Assembly: GCA_002432795.1 (NCBI GenBank)
Contig: DJGU01000117.1
Location: forward strand, 431 to 7,029
Source: Anaerolineaceae bacterium UBA5838
GTDB lineage: Bacteria; Chloroflexota; Anaerolineae; Anaerolineales; Anaerolineaceae
Direction of reading: 5' to 3'
Length of the DNA stretch: 6,599 bases
In this document: piece after piece, positions 6,298 to 6,599 of the stretch
How positions within the stretch are numbered: position 1 is the stretch's first letter
How the letters are laid out: each line of letters opens with the position of its first letter
Program-made: the position numbers and the translations under genes
The notes under the pieces: generated by a model
Told to the model about the DNA's origin: nothing
What the model saw: only the letters and a program-made list of their open reading frames with translations
The model's database searches: none

Positions 6298-6311
6298 CTA
6301 CCATGCCCAAT

Positions 6312-6331
6312 CCGTCCGGTTTCCGGAACGG
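6312..6331. repeat. hairpin with bulged A
   Basis: CCGTCCGG (6312-6319) pairs with CCGGAACGG (6323-6331) apart from one extra A, around a TTT loop. It lies in non-coding DNA upstream of the methyltransferase promoter. No function can be assigned. Confidence 0.45.
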
Positions 6332-6369
6332 TGCATACCCTACCCTGTGCCTGCGCCTGCCCAAAATCT

Positions 6370-6401
6370 CACCCCCTCGAGGGAGGGGGATTGAGGGGGT
6401 G
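6370..6401. repeat. CACCCCCTC...GAGGGGGTG palindromic repeat
   Basis: CACCCCCTC (6370-6378) and GAGGGGGTG (6393-6401) form a 9-bp stem around a purine-rich loop that itself repeats GAGGG. A similar GGAGGGGGTGAGATT segment occurs in the left direct repeats (10-24, 205-219), so the elements may share an origin. No T-run follows immediately, and there is no gene for it to terminate. Confidence 0.65.
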
Positions 6402-6444
6402 GGTTCTTTTGGTTTGTGTTTGCAGGTGATTATCTTTGGCAAAG

Positions 6445-6489
6445 ATCGTGAGACCGTCCTCGACGGTGAAAATGGGGCAAAGGCACGAT
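6445..6489. other. nested inverted repeats followed by a T-run
   Basis: An outer stem ATCGTG (6445-6450) with CACGAT (6484-6489) encloses a tight inner hairpin ACCGTC (6453-6458) with GACGGT (6462-6467). Outer arm bases run straight into TTTTTT on the plus strand. This could be an intrinsic terminator or a small structured RNA, or a fragment of a dispersed repeat. No plus-strand gene upstream within the window would need it. Confidence 0.35.
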
Positions 6490-6513
6490 TTTTTGCGAGG
6501 GAGTCTTTTTAAT

Positions 6514-6546
6514 CTGTCATTGCGAGCCTCTTTTGCGTGGCAATCT
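6514..6546. repeat. CTGTCATTGCGAG...GCGTGGCAATCT dispersed repeat
   Basis: CTGTCATTGCGAG (6514-6526), a short spacer, then GCGTGGCAATCT (6535-6546); ATTGC and GCAAT can pair. From memory, this TCATTGCGAG...GTGGCAATCT form is a widespread intergenic palindrome in several bacterial groups, including Chloroflexota. Only one copy is in this window, so the call rests on recognition rather than internal repetition. Nothing else gene-like is seen up to the window end. Confidence 0.5.
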
Positions 6547-6599
6547 AAACTGCTGGCAGAGCACGAGCCTTGTTTTGGAAGTCACACCGTATTGGTGGG

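Noticed and set aside
6219..6512. Plus-strand open frame of 97 codons and the opposing 68-codon frame in the right non-coding region
   Set aside because: Both run through palindromic repeats and G/C tracts, lack ribosome binding sites, and show no recognisable protein.
1..6599. tRNA, rRNA or transposase genes
   Set aside because: I saw no cloverleaf with TTCGA-type arm, no rRNA-like segment and no DDE or tyrosine transposase motif, so none are reported.

Overview
The window looks like a piece of a bacterial chromosome. Base composition is mixed: about 55-60% GC in the flanks and in parts of the large methyltransferase gene, and about 35-40% GC elsewhere. The lipoprotein has a Pro/Thr linker of the PTNTPTPT type, and the intergenic DNA is full of small palindromic repeats. 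Both traits are common in Chloroflexota (Anaerolineae-like) genomes, so I favour that phylum. This is an inference from style, not from a marker gene.

Layout: positions 1-698 hold no convincing gene. They carry two copies of a 111-bp direct repeat and a cluster of hairpin mini-repeats. All three clear genes lie on the minus strand and read right to left. First is an 896-aa MmeI-like (type IIL/IIG) restriction-modification protein (6152-3462). Next, after a 57-nt gap, is a 620-aa DUF262 protein with a C-terminal HNH-like motif, of GmrSD/SspE type (3404-1542). Last is a 207-aa lipoprotein (1322-699). A possible 29-codon ORF (1464-1375) and a 9-bp-stem hairpin lie between the DUF262 gene and the lipoprotein gene. 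Positions 6215-6599 are non-coding, apart from the promoter's -35 box at the edge, and again contain palindromic repeats, some related to those on the left.

How the genes may work together: the first two look like a compact anti-phage module. The MmeI-like protein keeps an apparently intact PD-(D/E)XK nuclease site (D64, E74, K76), a SAM-binding motif and an NPPF catalytic motif, so it could both modify and cut DNA by itself. The DUF262-HNH protein belongs to families that cut DNA carrying base or backbone modifications (GmrSD, BrxU, SspE). A plausible reading is layered defence, in which one enzyme attacks unmodified DNA and the other attacks phage DNA whose modification blocks the first. 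The alternative is that the DUF262 protein takes its self/non-self cue from the neighbouring methyltransferase.

The target recognition region of the methyltransferase (about residues 570-790) is far more AT-rich (about 38% GC over 3961-4440) than the segments on both sides (about 61% over 3481-3720, and 52% or more above 4681). This suggests a swapped specificity module. The lipoprotein gene has its own strong ribosome binding site and a likely promoter, and is probably a bystander.
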